Below are positions 31,496 to 40,751 of a stretch of 64,000 nucleotides of DNA, in pieces. This DNA comes from Calamus simplicifolius (Eukaryota > Streptophyta > Magnoliopsida > Arecales > Arecaceae). Where the stretch lies: the NCBI GenBank assembly GCA_900491605.1, contig UESW01003828.1:1596257-1660256 (forward strand), in the 5' to 3' direction. Both the position numbers and the translations under genes were made by a program. Position 1 is the first letter of the stretch. Every line of letters begins with the position of its first letter. Under the pieces are notes generated by a model. The model saw only the letters and a list, made by a program, of their open reading frames with translations. It was not told the origin of the DNA and did not search any database.

Positions 31496-32143
31496 ATGAC
31501 GATGAGCCCCGACGACGTAGCTTCGGAGATCGTTGCTGAGGATATGGGAAAGATTTTCCAGAGGTATGGCATACCCCCAGATGTTGTCCTGCGATTGCCG
31601 GGACCTGAACATAGAGTCTCACAAGATCTGGAGGATGGGGTCTTCATCTATGAAGACAGTTTGGAGGCAGGCCTCCGGTTTCCTCTTCATCCCCTGGTGA
31701 AGGAAATCATGACACACTACAACATCTGTCCGGCGATGGTGGCCCCCAATAGTTGGCGAAGCATCATCGGGTTTATCTCAATGTGCCACCAGATTCGGAT
31801 TGTCGCCACTCTCCCTCTTTTCCATGCCTATTATCATCTGATACCTAGGAGGAAATCAGAGTGGCCCTACATCGGACCTCGGAGGTCCTTCAACACGATT
31901 GTGGACAAGCCCTCCTCCATAAAGGGATGGAAGAGCCGATTCGTCATCGCCGAGGGAACATTGGTTCCGACTTCCCTCGGAGGTGGGAAAATTTCGTCTG
32001 GGATGCGGAGACACACTCAGTTTTGTCCGAGCGGGAGGAGAAAGATTTGGATATCCTACGCAATGGCCAGGTGTTCTCGGCCAATGATCTGCTATCGGAG
32101 GGCGCTCTTTTCGCGGCCAGGCTTAGCCCTCTGGACCCACAAG

Positions 32144-32227
32144 GTGAGTCCTCTCTCTTGTTTTCTTCACTGTGTGTTACCCCGGCAAACGTGTTTGGAT
32201 TTAATTGCATATGTTCCGCTCTTGTAG
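32144..32227 (+). other. intron 1 of the antisense gene in C
   Basis: GTGAGT to CTCTTGTAG, 84 bases, T-rich before the acceptor. E has the same intron at 53653-53728. The reading phase across the junction does not fit cleanly in either copy, so a base may have been lost near it. Confidence 0.65.
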
Positions 32228-33149
32228 CCAAAGGTCGGCGTTGTCGAGTCTCGTCAAGAGGAAGAAAGGCAAGCACCCAGGGGAGGGCAGCGGCACGGAG
32301 AGAAGTAGGCCCGAGAAAAGGGCTCATACTTCTGTAAGATGCTCGCCGGATGCCGAAGCGACCACGACGGGAGCGTCGGGGGCGAAGGAGGATTTGAGGA
32401 GGATAGCTGAGATCCCTTGTCCTCCCGTGGTGGAGCTATCGGATAGCTCGGATGAGACCCCATTGGCTCCTCTGGCCGCCTCCCCTTTGAAAGATGAGCC
32501 GACGACGGATTCGGCGGAAGTTGTCGTTTCTGGGGGGCCTTCCGCCACCGCGGGTTCATTCCCGACTCTAGCAGGAGAGCAAGAGAGAGCGGCCACCGGT
32601 GGAGAGGTTCGGGAGGAGCCCCCTTGGGCTTCTTGCGGAAGAGTCCGGGGGTAGCGACGTTGGACCGCCCGCAGCGGTTCAAGAAGCAAGCCGGGCAGAG
32701 GTCTCGGCGAAGCCTGCAGAGGAGATGCAGGCGATTGTGACCAAAGGAGACGGGTCGCAGCGAGATAGGAGTCCCGCAACGGAGACTCCTGCGAAAAAGA
32801 TTTTGGGGAGGTTGGCGCTTGGGTTGGCCGAATTGTCCGAAGAGGCCCAAGCCAGGGTTCTGATAGAAGAGGCTGGGAAGTTGAAGGCCTCTCAGTCGGA
32901 GGTCGCCCGGGTTGGTTCCTCGGGTGGAGATGGCTAGCCTAGTAGCTCGAACGTGGGTGTTGAGGAGGCATTTTCTGCTTTAATGAGGTCGGCCTTGTAC
33001 CCGGGTGCGGATCCTTCGGCGAACAAGTTTGCGAACTTGGAGTTGGTTGATGCCGCGTTCGGGCAGCAGGGTGTGGCCGAAAGTGTCCATCTTCTCCCGA
33101 TATAGACAATCCGACCCTTATGAAGATGACACGGGCCTACGCCTCTCGG

Positions 33150-33226
33150 ATGAGTCACCGTTCTCGGGTGGAAAGTACTTCCCGGTCGACTTGATTGCAT
33201 ATTCTTACTCATTTTTTATCCTGTAG
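33150..33226 (+). other. intron 2 of the antisense gene in C, donor mutated
   Basis: The acceptor TTTTTTATCCTGTAG is clear. The donor aligned with E (CGG/GTAAGT) reads CGG/ATGAGT here, so GT has become AT. Splicing at this site would be lost or moved. Confidence 0.55.
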
Positions 33227-33850
33227 AGTGTTTTGCTTTCTCGGGCGGTGTGCTGGCGCTTGAGCTTGGCGATGGGGGCCAGCGTTCAGGCCAGGAGAGC
33301 CAGTGCCAAACTTCGATCGCGAGCAGAGGCATCTGAGAAGTTCGAGGAACTCTTGGTCGCCAGCAATAAAAGCTTGGCGGGGATGAAGGCGTCGTATCAG
33401 GCCGCTCTAGCCGAAGCGTCTAAGCAAAAGTGCAAAGTGGAGGAGCTGCAGGGGCTCCTGGCGAAGAATGACGACGCGTGCTTAGAGTTGGCTCGAGTTA
33501 AGTCAAAGCATTCCGAGGAAATGGCGGCGATGCAGCGGGAACATAATGAGAGTCTGGCCCGGCTGGGGAAGGACCCGACGAGAAAAAATGCATGGCCAAA
33601 ATGCTCAATGAAGTGGAGGAGAAGCTGCAGCGGCGCGATGGCGAAGTCGCTGACTTGAGAGTCAGCGCTAAATGGCACGAAGGGATGATAGCCCGGCTAA
33701 GCGGCGAGCTATCCCAAGCCCGGGGAGAGGTCGAAAATAAGCAGTTGAGAATTAATGCTCTCCAGAAGAGGGTCGAATTGGTCGGAGCTGATAGAGCAAG
33801 GGCCAGGGGTGAGGCCGAGGAGCTGACCAAAAGGTTGGCCCGATGAGAGG

Positions 33851-33934
33851 AGGATGTACGATCTTATCCCCCCCCCCCCCCTTTTTAGCTTCCTTTGTTG
33901 GTTCATCGTGGTGCCGACGATTTCGGTTTCGCAG
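33851..33934 (+). other. intron 3 of the antisense gene in C
   Basis: Ends TTCGGTTTCGCAG; includes a 14-base C run (33868-33881) followed by T-rich sequence. The donor is uncertain (GATGTAC aligned with GTGCAG in E). Confidence 0.55.
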
Positions 33935-34430
33935 GTGGCAAGGTTAGGGCTGGATAATCGGGCCTTGCAAGGCAAGCTTGCATCAAGCCGAAGTAGAAGT
34001 TCGGAACTCGAGGCACGGGCTGGCGAGTTCGAGGAGCAAACTATTTTCTGCAGGCTCAGGTCACGGAAGCTGAGAGACAGGTTGCTCTATCGCGGAGCCA
34101 AATGGCCGAGGCTGAGATGCAACTCGCCATGCTCAAGGGGGAACAGGACGTGATCGGTACCGACGCCTTCCAACTCGGAGTGGAAGAGTGCAGAGGCAGG
34201 ATATCCAGAAGCATCCAGAATGGGATCTCTCTTTCCTGGATGCCGAAGCTCCTGACGCCGGTGACTCCGGGGGAGAAGAGGAGGATGAGTACATCGACGC
34301 CTCCGATATCGATCCTGGTGCCGTCCCAGGTCCCAGCGAGGCCGCCGCTTCTGGAGAACAATCGCGGACTGTCGCTGAGGGGGCGAAGATATTAGAGAAG
34401 GGCGAATCAAGTCACGCCTCTCGGATGTAA

Positions 34431-34755
34431 TTGGGGGTTCTCCTAGAACTGCCGCGGTTCCCGGCCTTTAAAAGTCACTTCTGAGTTTTGCTTTCTGTAA
34501 CTCTGCTGATGTTTTTTAATGAATGAACTTTCTGCTTCCATTTGTGTGTTTTCTCTTGGGCGATCCTTCGCTCCAGATTTCGCTCCAATCACAAGCGACT
34601 CATGGCTTGTTGGCATCGTTTGGTTATTTTTATCCCAGGGTCGGGGGAACGCATTGGCTGGGTCCAAGGCGGGGTGATGGCCTTGACTGGTGAACCGAAA
34701 GACGATTTGGTTCGGTTCATGTTCGGGCGATGCAACAGATTAATTAAAACTTAAG
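34431..34755 (+). other. 3' end of the antisense gene in C
   Basis: TTTTTTAATGAATGAAC near 34513 matches AAATTTAATGAATGG after the E gene (55986) and is the likely polyadenylation region. No coding sequence. Confidence 0.45.
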
Positions 34756-34976
34756 AAATAAAACAAGTCGGTTGGGGCCACGGATAGGGTAGGTCGGCTA
34801 GGGCCAACAGACGAAATAAGTCGGCTAGGGCCGACGGGCAAAGTAGGTAGGCTAGGGCCGACATATGAAGTAGATCGGCTAGGGCCGACGTATGAAGTAA
34901 GTCGGCTAGGGCCAACATATGAAGTAGGTTGGCTAGGGCCGACATATGAAGTAGGTCAGCTAGGGCCGACATATGA
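34756..34976. repeat. 27-bp tandem array in C
   Basis: About eight units with core GTCGGCTAGGGCCGAC and spacer ATATGAAGTAG. GTCGGC and GCCGAC pair around TAGG. It lies just after the end of the antisense gene. Confidence 0.9.
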
Positions 34977-35156
34977 AAGTGGTTAACGAAGCGGCAACAT
35001 GTGGCAGGATTTTGTGTCGGCGGTTTGAAGGGCCGATGGCTGGAGTAGGTAGATTCCCTGCTTGGATCGGTTTACATACCAATGGGGGATCCAATTATCG
35101 TTGGGCATTTCATTCGACGACCTTTGCTAGTTTGATACGAGCTTTGCGCCAACGGA

Positions 35157-35471
35157 ATGGCTTCCAAGGATGGCGGAAGGTCGACCGGAGCACCGGCCGA
35201 TGGTGCCAACACTTGCTGGGGGGCTCGTAGGAGCCGTACTCAGACTGTCGTCAACGGGGAGGTCCTGGCCTCCTTGTTGGCAAGTCGACAACAACTCTGG
35301 GAGGCGACCGAACAATATGTGGTTGCTTCCACCAGAAAAATCATGCACCTCCGCACGGTTAAGGACCGCTTAAAGAGGCACGTGGCGTCTCTCGAACAGC
35401 AGGTAGGTGGCCCTGTGGCGGGTCAGGGAGAACGGTCGGCAGTTCCCGGAGATGATGGTGGGCCCCTGTGA
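35157..35471 (+). CDS. small antisense coiled-coil ORF, copy 1
   Basis: 104 codons from ATG 35157 to the TGA at 35469, intact. After a hydrophilic start (MASKDGGRS) it forms a predicted coiled coil: GEVLASLLASRQQLWEATEQ, then YVVASTRKIMHLRTVKDRLK and VASLEQQVGG. It is clearly related to the ORF at 38052: both have (T/V)V(N/D)G, LAS, (Q)QLW/RLE, EQYV/EEYV and SL(E/N)QQV. No family match is recognised. No TATA box is evident just upstream. It may be a real small protein of the element or the remains of a larger one. Confidence 0.5.
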   Translation: MASKDGGRSTGAPADGANTCWGARRSRTQTVVNGEVLASLLASRQQLWEATEQYVVASTRKIMHLRTVKDRLKRHVASLEQQVGGPVAGQGERSAVPGDDGGPL

Positions 35472-36070
35472 GGGCTGATGTATCTTCGTTTCTTTTGTCA
35501 CTTCCTTTTTCGGCGAATGAAAGGATGGTTTGCGTAACCTTCGCGTTCACTTTTGTTTTGAGATGTTCAACTTTGTTGCACAAGTTTTTCGAACGATTAA
35601 CTCCCTTGGGGAGCAATCGACGATCAATCGGTTTTCATACTTTTCGCTACCCTGCCAGCGCTCTGCCGTTCCGTAGGCAGATCGGTTTTTATTTCGCCGA
35701 AGTTGATGATACAGCTCTATGGGGAACATAAAGCTGCTCTAGCATTTTCCGGAAAGCTTTTATGGCATTGGTCTTTTCCCATGCAGGTCATTTTTGCGTA
35801 CGGTGCACGCACCCGTTTACCATTGGAGGATATTACTTTTGCAGGACGATCTCCTGATCCTGCCAGTTTTCGTAAGGTCAGTGGGCGATTCTCTGCGTTT
35901 AATAACCGCGATTCGGGATTAGAGGAAATCTTCGCATGCGTCATGGTTCAGGCGACGGGCTCGGCGCGCAATGGGGCACTGCATCCATCCTGGGAGGCCA
36001 CGTGGAGGCATGGGCTAGGTGTTTGAATCTCGGGGCTTCCGGCCTTGATAGCTGTTCCCAGTTCATTTTT
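35472..36070 (+). other. spacer and upstream region of second antisense unit in C
   Basis: No ORF with family features. The last 80 bases contain GTTTGAATCTCGGGG, which is conserved in E about 80 bases before its TATA box. The same region is found in E at about 56450-56755. Confidence 0.4.
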
Positions 36071-36073
36071 GCC

Positions 36074-36082
36074 TATAAAAAA
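36074..36082 (+). promoter_or_regulatory. TATA box of second antisense unit in C
   Basis: TTTGCCTATAAAAAAGGGG. E has TTTGCCTATAAAAATGGGA at 56754-56770. The flanking bases are conserved as well. Confidence 0.6.
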
Positions 36083-36142
36083 GGGGAAGAAGGGTAGTGT
36101 CAGGCCATTCTCAAAGTTTCCTTCCCCTTTGGCATTTCTACC

Positions 36143-36262
36143 ATGCTTATTTTTCTAGCATTGCGAGTGGGAGGTTCGAGCTTTTCTCTCATGAGCCCTT
36201 TGCCTTCGGATAGTCGGGGCGACAAAGGAGCCGCTGGGGGGTGGTTCGCCCCTAGGGGATGA
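36143..36262 (+). CDS. short conserved antisense ORF in C
   Basis: 39 codons, ATG 36143 to TGA 36262. It aligns with the 34-codon ORF at 56833 in E: both have a hydrophobic start with LRV, then SF, a proline, DS(R/W)GD and a glycine/alanine-rich end. It begins about 60 bases after the TATA box. Downstream frames (36317-36470) also show similarity to E (ASSPGLDSWARPP against ASPLDLDSSAYPP), so a second exon or a longer frame broken by an indel is possible. No known family. Confidence 0.4.
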   Translation: MLIFLALRVGGSSFSLMSPLPSDSRGDKGAAGGWFAPRG

Positions 36263-36911
36263 GCCCCGGAGATCATATGGAGAGCGCACAGGGAGGGCGC
36301 AGAGATCACACAGAGAGTGCACATATGCGCTTCCAGTGTGACCTTTGTGGTTCTCCTTTGGGGACGTACGGTAGGAAGTGCACGCGGGCTCCCCATGGGT
36401 TGCGTGAATTTCGCCTCCTCCCCTGGTTTGGATTCCTGGGCTCGTCCGCCTAGGGAATCTTTTGCCACATGGGGAGGGGGCGACGGTGTGCCGCCCGCAG
36501 GTACCTTGCCTTTGAGTTTGGGTAAGTTGGGGCGGTACACACTCGGTTTGGGGAGCGTTCCGACGCCAAGGCCCGCGGGCTTCCTACCTACTCGCCGGAG
36601 GGCCCTTCGGTTGGGTGGTTTGGGGTAACATCCCGTCCACCCTTTCCGATCACCCTGATATCTCGGTTGGGTCACCGAGATATCATTATTTACTGAAGCT
36701 GGCTGCAACTATTGGTCCATGTCGCCCGCCCATTATCGGCGAGCTAGCTGTTTGCGGCTTATCTGGCTCGTCGGTTTGGACGCCGGAGCATCACAGTTGC
36801 TTAGGTCTGCTTTGGAGCAGTTGCCGAGTTTTGTACTTGTCTTTATTTCATGTACTTCAATGCTCTTGTAACCGCCTCTCAGGCATTTGTAATTGGTTTT
36901 GATGGCAATGA

Positions 36912-36930
36912 AATAAAGAAAGTTTTGCTC
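36912..36930 (+). terminator. polyadenylation signal of second antisense unit in C
   Basis: AATAAAGAAAGTTTT occurs here and at 57516-57530 in E, about 840 and 760 bases after the TATA boxes. It is a canonical AATAAA with conserved flank. Confidence 0.55.
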
Positions 36931-37149
36931 TGTTTCTCAATCTCGATTTCTCCCGTGCTTTGTTGTTGGTTGTGGGATACAAGGGCGTCCCGTTCGTTTT
37001 TAGGCGAAGATCACGCACTATCTGAACTAGTAGGGGCTCGCGAGCTACCCTGGTCCAGACGGAGGTTTAGAGATTGTTCGGCGGTAAAATGTGTTCCTCA
37101 ACTTGGTCGAAGCTCGGAGATTCGTGCCTCGACCCCATTAGAGTCCGAA

Positions 37150-37560
37150 TATTATGGTTCGGCCTTGCCGAGGTCTAGAGGATTTTGTTACTTGGCCCTG
37201 CCAAGGTTCGAAGAATCTATTGCTCGGCCCAGCCGAGGTTCGGAGGATTTTACTTGGCCCTGCCAAGGTTCAGAGAATTGTTGCTCGGCCCAGCCGAGGT
37301 TCGGAGATTTGTTACTTGACCCTGCCAAGGTTGAGAATCTGTTGCTCGGCCCAGCCGAGGTTCGGAGATTTGTTACTTGGCCCTGCCAAGGTTCGGAGAA
37401 TCTTGTTGCTCGGCCCAGCCGAGGTTCAGAGATTTGTTACTTGGCCCTGCCAAGGTTCGGAGAATCTTGTTGCTCGGCCCAGCCGAGGTTCAAAAATTTG
37501 TTACTTGCCCTGCCAAGGTTCGAAGAATCTTGTTACTTGGCCCTGCCAAGGTTCGGGAAC
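37150..37560. repeat. 64-bp tandem array in C
   Basis: About six units, each with two half units: CTTGGCCCTGCCAAGGTTCG and CTCGGCCCAGCCGAGGTTCG. Each half contains a pair (CTTGG/CCAAG or CTCGG/CCGAG) around a 5-base loop. The 244-codon frame over it is a by-product. Confidence 0.9.
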
Positions 37561-38051
37561 TTGGGGCTCGGGGAAGCGACTTAGTCGCCACCATGAGTCG
37601 TAATGCTAGGTCCCTACGGCGTTCGATGAGGGGCGTCAAGGTGGAACGGGCGGTGCATGGTCACACTCCGCATTTATGATGTTACCCCTCCCGAGGGGAC
37701 GAATTACCATCAGGCGCTGGAATTCTTTCTTTCCCACACTTCCCGAGAGGTGGCCAGCTTAAGAGAGCTTGGGGAAGCGCTGGGAGCATTCATTACAGGG
37801 GGCCGGTAGATCGGGAGATACTCTGTTCAGGGGGGTTCTCGAACAGTCCGTCCGCATTACCGATTTCGCTCGGGATGGGGCACGGCCTTTCGGATTCTGC
37901 GGGCGCTAATTAAAGCGATGATACGTGTTGAGTTCTCATAGGTCGGTGGTTACGGCCCGATGATCGAAATACTCGCCTGACAAGTATAAATATGGACGAG
38001 GGGTGCTGGCCTTTGCCACACCTCTGACTCAGTTTCAAAATAGTTTTTGCC
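37561..38051 (+). promoter_or_regulatory. upstream region of third antisense unit in C
   Basis: A TATA box (AGTATAAATATGG, 37983-37995) lies about 60 bases before the ATG at 38052. No other feature is seen between the array and the TATA box. Confidence 0.5.
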
Positions 38052-38420
38052 ATGGCTTCTCAAGGAGGAGAGCGACCATCTGACGAACTAAGGGCGGCGA
38101 TTAACGGCCTGTTACATCCGGTGAGGGGCCGTCTCACTATTACAGTCGACGGGTTGGGCCTGGCATCGGCCCTCGCGAACCACCAACGGCTCGAGAGGGT
38201 CGTTGAAGAATATGTCGATGTCACCACGAGGGAGGTGGAGGCCCTACGCCGGGTGGCGGACCGGCAGAAGGAGGAAATAAGGTCACTCAACCAGCAAGTC
38301 GCTGAGCTCTCTCAACGCCTGGAGGACTTGTTGGCCTCCGGAGTGATAGTGAGCCCTAGTAAGGGCTTCTTCTTCTTTTTCTTTCTTTTGCCACCGTTGT
38401 CCTTCCCTCTTTTCAATTAA
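38052..38420 (+). CDS. small antisense coiled-coil ORF, copy 2
   Basis: 122 codons, intact, with a good TATA box about 60 bases upstream and ATG context GCCATGGC. The start (MASQGGERPSDELRAAINGL) is followed by a coiled coil: GLGLASALANHQRLERVVEE, VEALRRVADRQKEEIRSLN and QVAELSQRLEDLL. The C-terminal hydrophobic run from about residue 107 lies in a TTCTTCTTTTTC tract and may be past the true end (an intron donor GTAAGG is at 38358). It is related to the ORF at 35157. Polyadenylation may use AATGAATATAAAAGG near 38420. Function unknown. Confidence 0.5.
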   Translation: MASQGGERPSDELRAAINGLLHPVRGRLTITVDGLGLASALANHQRLERVVEEYVDVTTREVEALRRVADRQKEEIRSLNQQVAELSQRLEDLLASGVIVSPSKGFFFFFFLLPPLSFPLFN

Positions 38421-38997
38421 TGAATATAAAAGGTTTATCATACTATGCATTTCTATTTTTCCCGGACCATTTGCGAACGTCGGGCTGGTTTTTTCCTTGT
38501 CACGCAAATCTGAGTTTAGGTCTTGTGAGGCCATGGTCGGGCTTAATTAGGGCGCGCGAGCCACTCGAATCCAGTCGTAGTTTAGGAGGACTCTTAGGTC
38601 GGTCGGGGCTCATAAGCCACCCGGATTTAAGCTAAGTTGTGCACTTGGTTTAGGTTGGCCGGGGCTTGTGGGCTGCCCAAATCCGAAACAAGTCTTTCTG
38701 GGGGGACGTCGGTCTCGTCCGGACCAGCGATAGACCCGGGTGATCCCTTAGAGGGAGTCCCCTTACCTCCTCCGGAGTATCAGGAGGCCTTCGTTTTTAT
38801 CCATTTGTAGGGTATTCGAGAAGTCTCCTTGTTTCAAACGATGCTTTGGAGTGCGATCAAGGTGCGAGGACTTTGTCCCTTAGGCTGATGGTTCGGCAGT
38901 CGAGCGCGACCAGGGTGCGAGAGTGTTATCGGTGGGCCCGAAGAGCTTGATAGCTAAGATCGCTCCCCGGCTTTAGCTGAGGTTTCGAGCGGCAGGG
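38421..38997. other. spacer before the 32-bp array in C
   Basis: Contains loosely repeated GGTCGGGGCTTATAAGCCAC-like motifs but no ORF of note. Confidence 0.35.
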
Positions 38998-39486
38998 TGT
39001 AGCCCTTGGCTTTGGCCAGGGTTCGAAGAATTCATTACTCGGCCCTGCTGAGGTTCGGAGAATTTGTTACTCGGCCCAGCAAGGTTCGAAGAATCTGTTG
39101 CTCGGCCCAGCTGAGGTTCGGAGAATCTTTTGCTCGGCCCAGCCGAGGTTCGGAGAATCTTTTGCTCGGCCCAGCCGAGGTTCGGAGAATTTTTGCTCGG
39201 CCCAGCGAGGTTCGGAGAATTTGTTGCTCGGCCCAGCGAGGTTCGGAGAATCTTTGCTCGGCCCAGCCGAGGTTCGGAGAATTTGTTGCTTGGCCCAGCC
39301 GAGGTTCGGAGAATCTTGTTATTCGGCCCAGCCGAGGTTCGGAGAATTTAGCCGAGGTTCGGAGAATTTATTGCTCGGCCCAAGGTTCGGAGAATTTGTT
39401 GCTCGGCCCAGCCGAGGTTCGGAGAATCTTGCTCGGCCCAGGTTCGGAGAATTAAGGTTCGGCCCCAGCCGAGGTTCGGAGAATTC
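38998..39486. repeat. 32-bp tandem array in C
   Basis: About 15 units with CTCGGCCCAGCCGAGGTTCG followed by GAGAATTTGTTG. Some are shortened. It shares its half unit with the array at 37150, so one array probably seeded the other. Confidence 0.9.
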
Positions 39487-39649
39487 CTGTTCAAATAGGT
39501 AACTAGATCGTGCCGAGGATTGGCGAGCAGCACCTTGCAATCTTCAGCGATATAAAGTATGATGATTCGCGTTGCGAATTATGAAAACATGTGTTGACAG
39601 GAAAGTATAGTAAAGCATATCGAAATGGGCTTATAGAGGGCATACCCTA

Positions 39650-40750
39650 TTGATAATACTTACGGAGATTGTCCGAGTTTCATGTCCGGGGGATGGACTT
39701 CCCGTTTAAGTCTTGCAGTTTGTAGGTTCCCGGTCCGATAATCTCTGCCACTTGGTATGGGCCTTCCCAATTTGGCGCCAGTTTTCCTTGTTCCAGCGGT
39801 TTTGAGACAGAGGCTTTCCGGAGAACAAGATCGCCGGGCAGGAAGGCTTTTCCTTTGACTCTAGAGGTGTGTAGCGGGCCACTCTTTGTTGATATGCAGC
39901 CACTCTGATCCGGGCCTTCTCTCTGATCTCCTCTATCAGGTCGAGGCTGGTGCGGAGCTGTTCGTTGCTAGCTTCCTCTGAGTAGCTTTCTACCCACTGC
40001 GAAGGGAGGCCTATCTCTACGGGGATAACGGCCTCCGTGCCATAGGCCATCCGGAACGGGGTTTCGCCTATTGGGACTCTCGGGGTGGTGCGGTAGGCCC
40101 ATAGAACATGGTGCAGCTCATCCGCCCACCTGCCCTGGGCTCTGGAAAGACGAGCTTTGATCCCCTGAAGCAGGGTCCTGTTGGTCACTTCACTGCTCCG
40201 TTGGCTTGCGGATGCCCGACCGAGGTGAGGTGGTGATGGATTCGTGTTCCTCACAGAATTGGCGGAATTTTGGGTTATCAAATTGCTTGCCGTTATCGGT
40301 GATTATAGTATGCGGGAGGCCGAATCGCAGATGATGGACCTCCATACAAAGTCTCTGGCCCGTGCCTCGGTTATCTGTGCAACCGCCTCTGCTTCGACCC
40401 ATTTAGTGAAGTAGTCGATGGCGACGAATAGAAATTTACGCTGCCCCGTGGCAAGTGGGAATGGGCCGAGGATGTCCATCCCCCACTTGGCAAAGGGCCA
40501 AGCAGAGGATATAGGAACCAGGCTGGCGGAAGGGAGCCTCTGAATGCTCGAGTACCTCTGGCATGGGTCGCAAGCACGACAAGATCGTCTGCATCCTTCT
40601 GCATAGTCGGCCAGTAGTAGCCTTGTCGTAGTACCTTGTGGCATAGGGATCGGCTTCCCAGATGGTTGCCGCAAATTCCTTCGTGCACTTCACGAAGAGC
40701 ATAATCTGCTTTGGATGGACGGAGGCATCTGAGCAGTGGCATGGAGAAGG
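39650..40750 (-). pseudogene. integrase of element C, broken
   Basis: On - from 40742: zinc-binding part ALREVHEGICGNHLGSRSL and CDPCQRYS; catalytic core KWGMDILGPFPLATGQRKF with FVAIDYFTKW (first aspartate), LPHTIITDNGKQFDN (second aspartate), then VTNRTLLQGIKARL after a break near 40190 that disturbs the glutamate region. The C-terminal part has LWAYRTTPRVPIGETPFRMA and VIPVEIGLPS, and ends near 39650 with a chromo-less PW..GPY-type module. Frameshifts lie near 40640, 40330 and 40195. Ty3/gypsy integrases give a 5-bp duplication. Confidence 0.9.
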
Positions 40751-40751
40751 A

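Larger units (their letters stand above)
31496..34430 (+). pseudogene. antisense spliced gene of Tat element C
   Basis: Runs opposite to gag-pol. The ATG at 31496 was chosen because MTMSPDDVASEI aligns with MSGPGDVASEI in E. Exon 1 holds the conserved domain: RYGIPPDVVLRLPGPEHRV, FIYEDSLEAGLRFPLHPLV, MVAPNSWRSIIGF and WPYIGPRRSF, then a frameshift near 31970. Exon 2 (from 32228) is basic, then serine- and acid-rich. Exon 3 (33227-33850) is a long coiled coil (KSLAGMKASYQAALAEA; RLSGELSQARGEVENKQ). Exon 4 (33935-34430) ends in an acidic tail after HPEWDLSFLDAE. Three short introns match E. Breaks: frameshifts near 31970, 32640, 33580 and 34130 and a stop at 32935. The N-terminal domain resembles the plant 'putative gypsy type transposon' family. 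Function unknown. Confidence 0.75.

Noticed and set aside
32254..32850. 198-codon frame on - over the antisense gene of C
   Set aside because: It is the reverse frame of a GC-rich coding stretch; the + frame is supported by alignment with E.
36850..37584. 244-codon open frame
   Set aside because: Mostly the 64-bp tandem array read through; other frames over the same bases are open too.
38998..39486. CRISPR-like array
   Set aside because: Units are tandem without unique spacers, in a plant retroelement; it is a satellite-like array.
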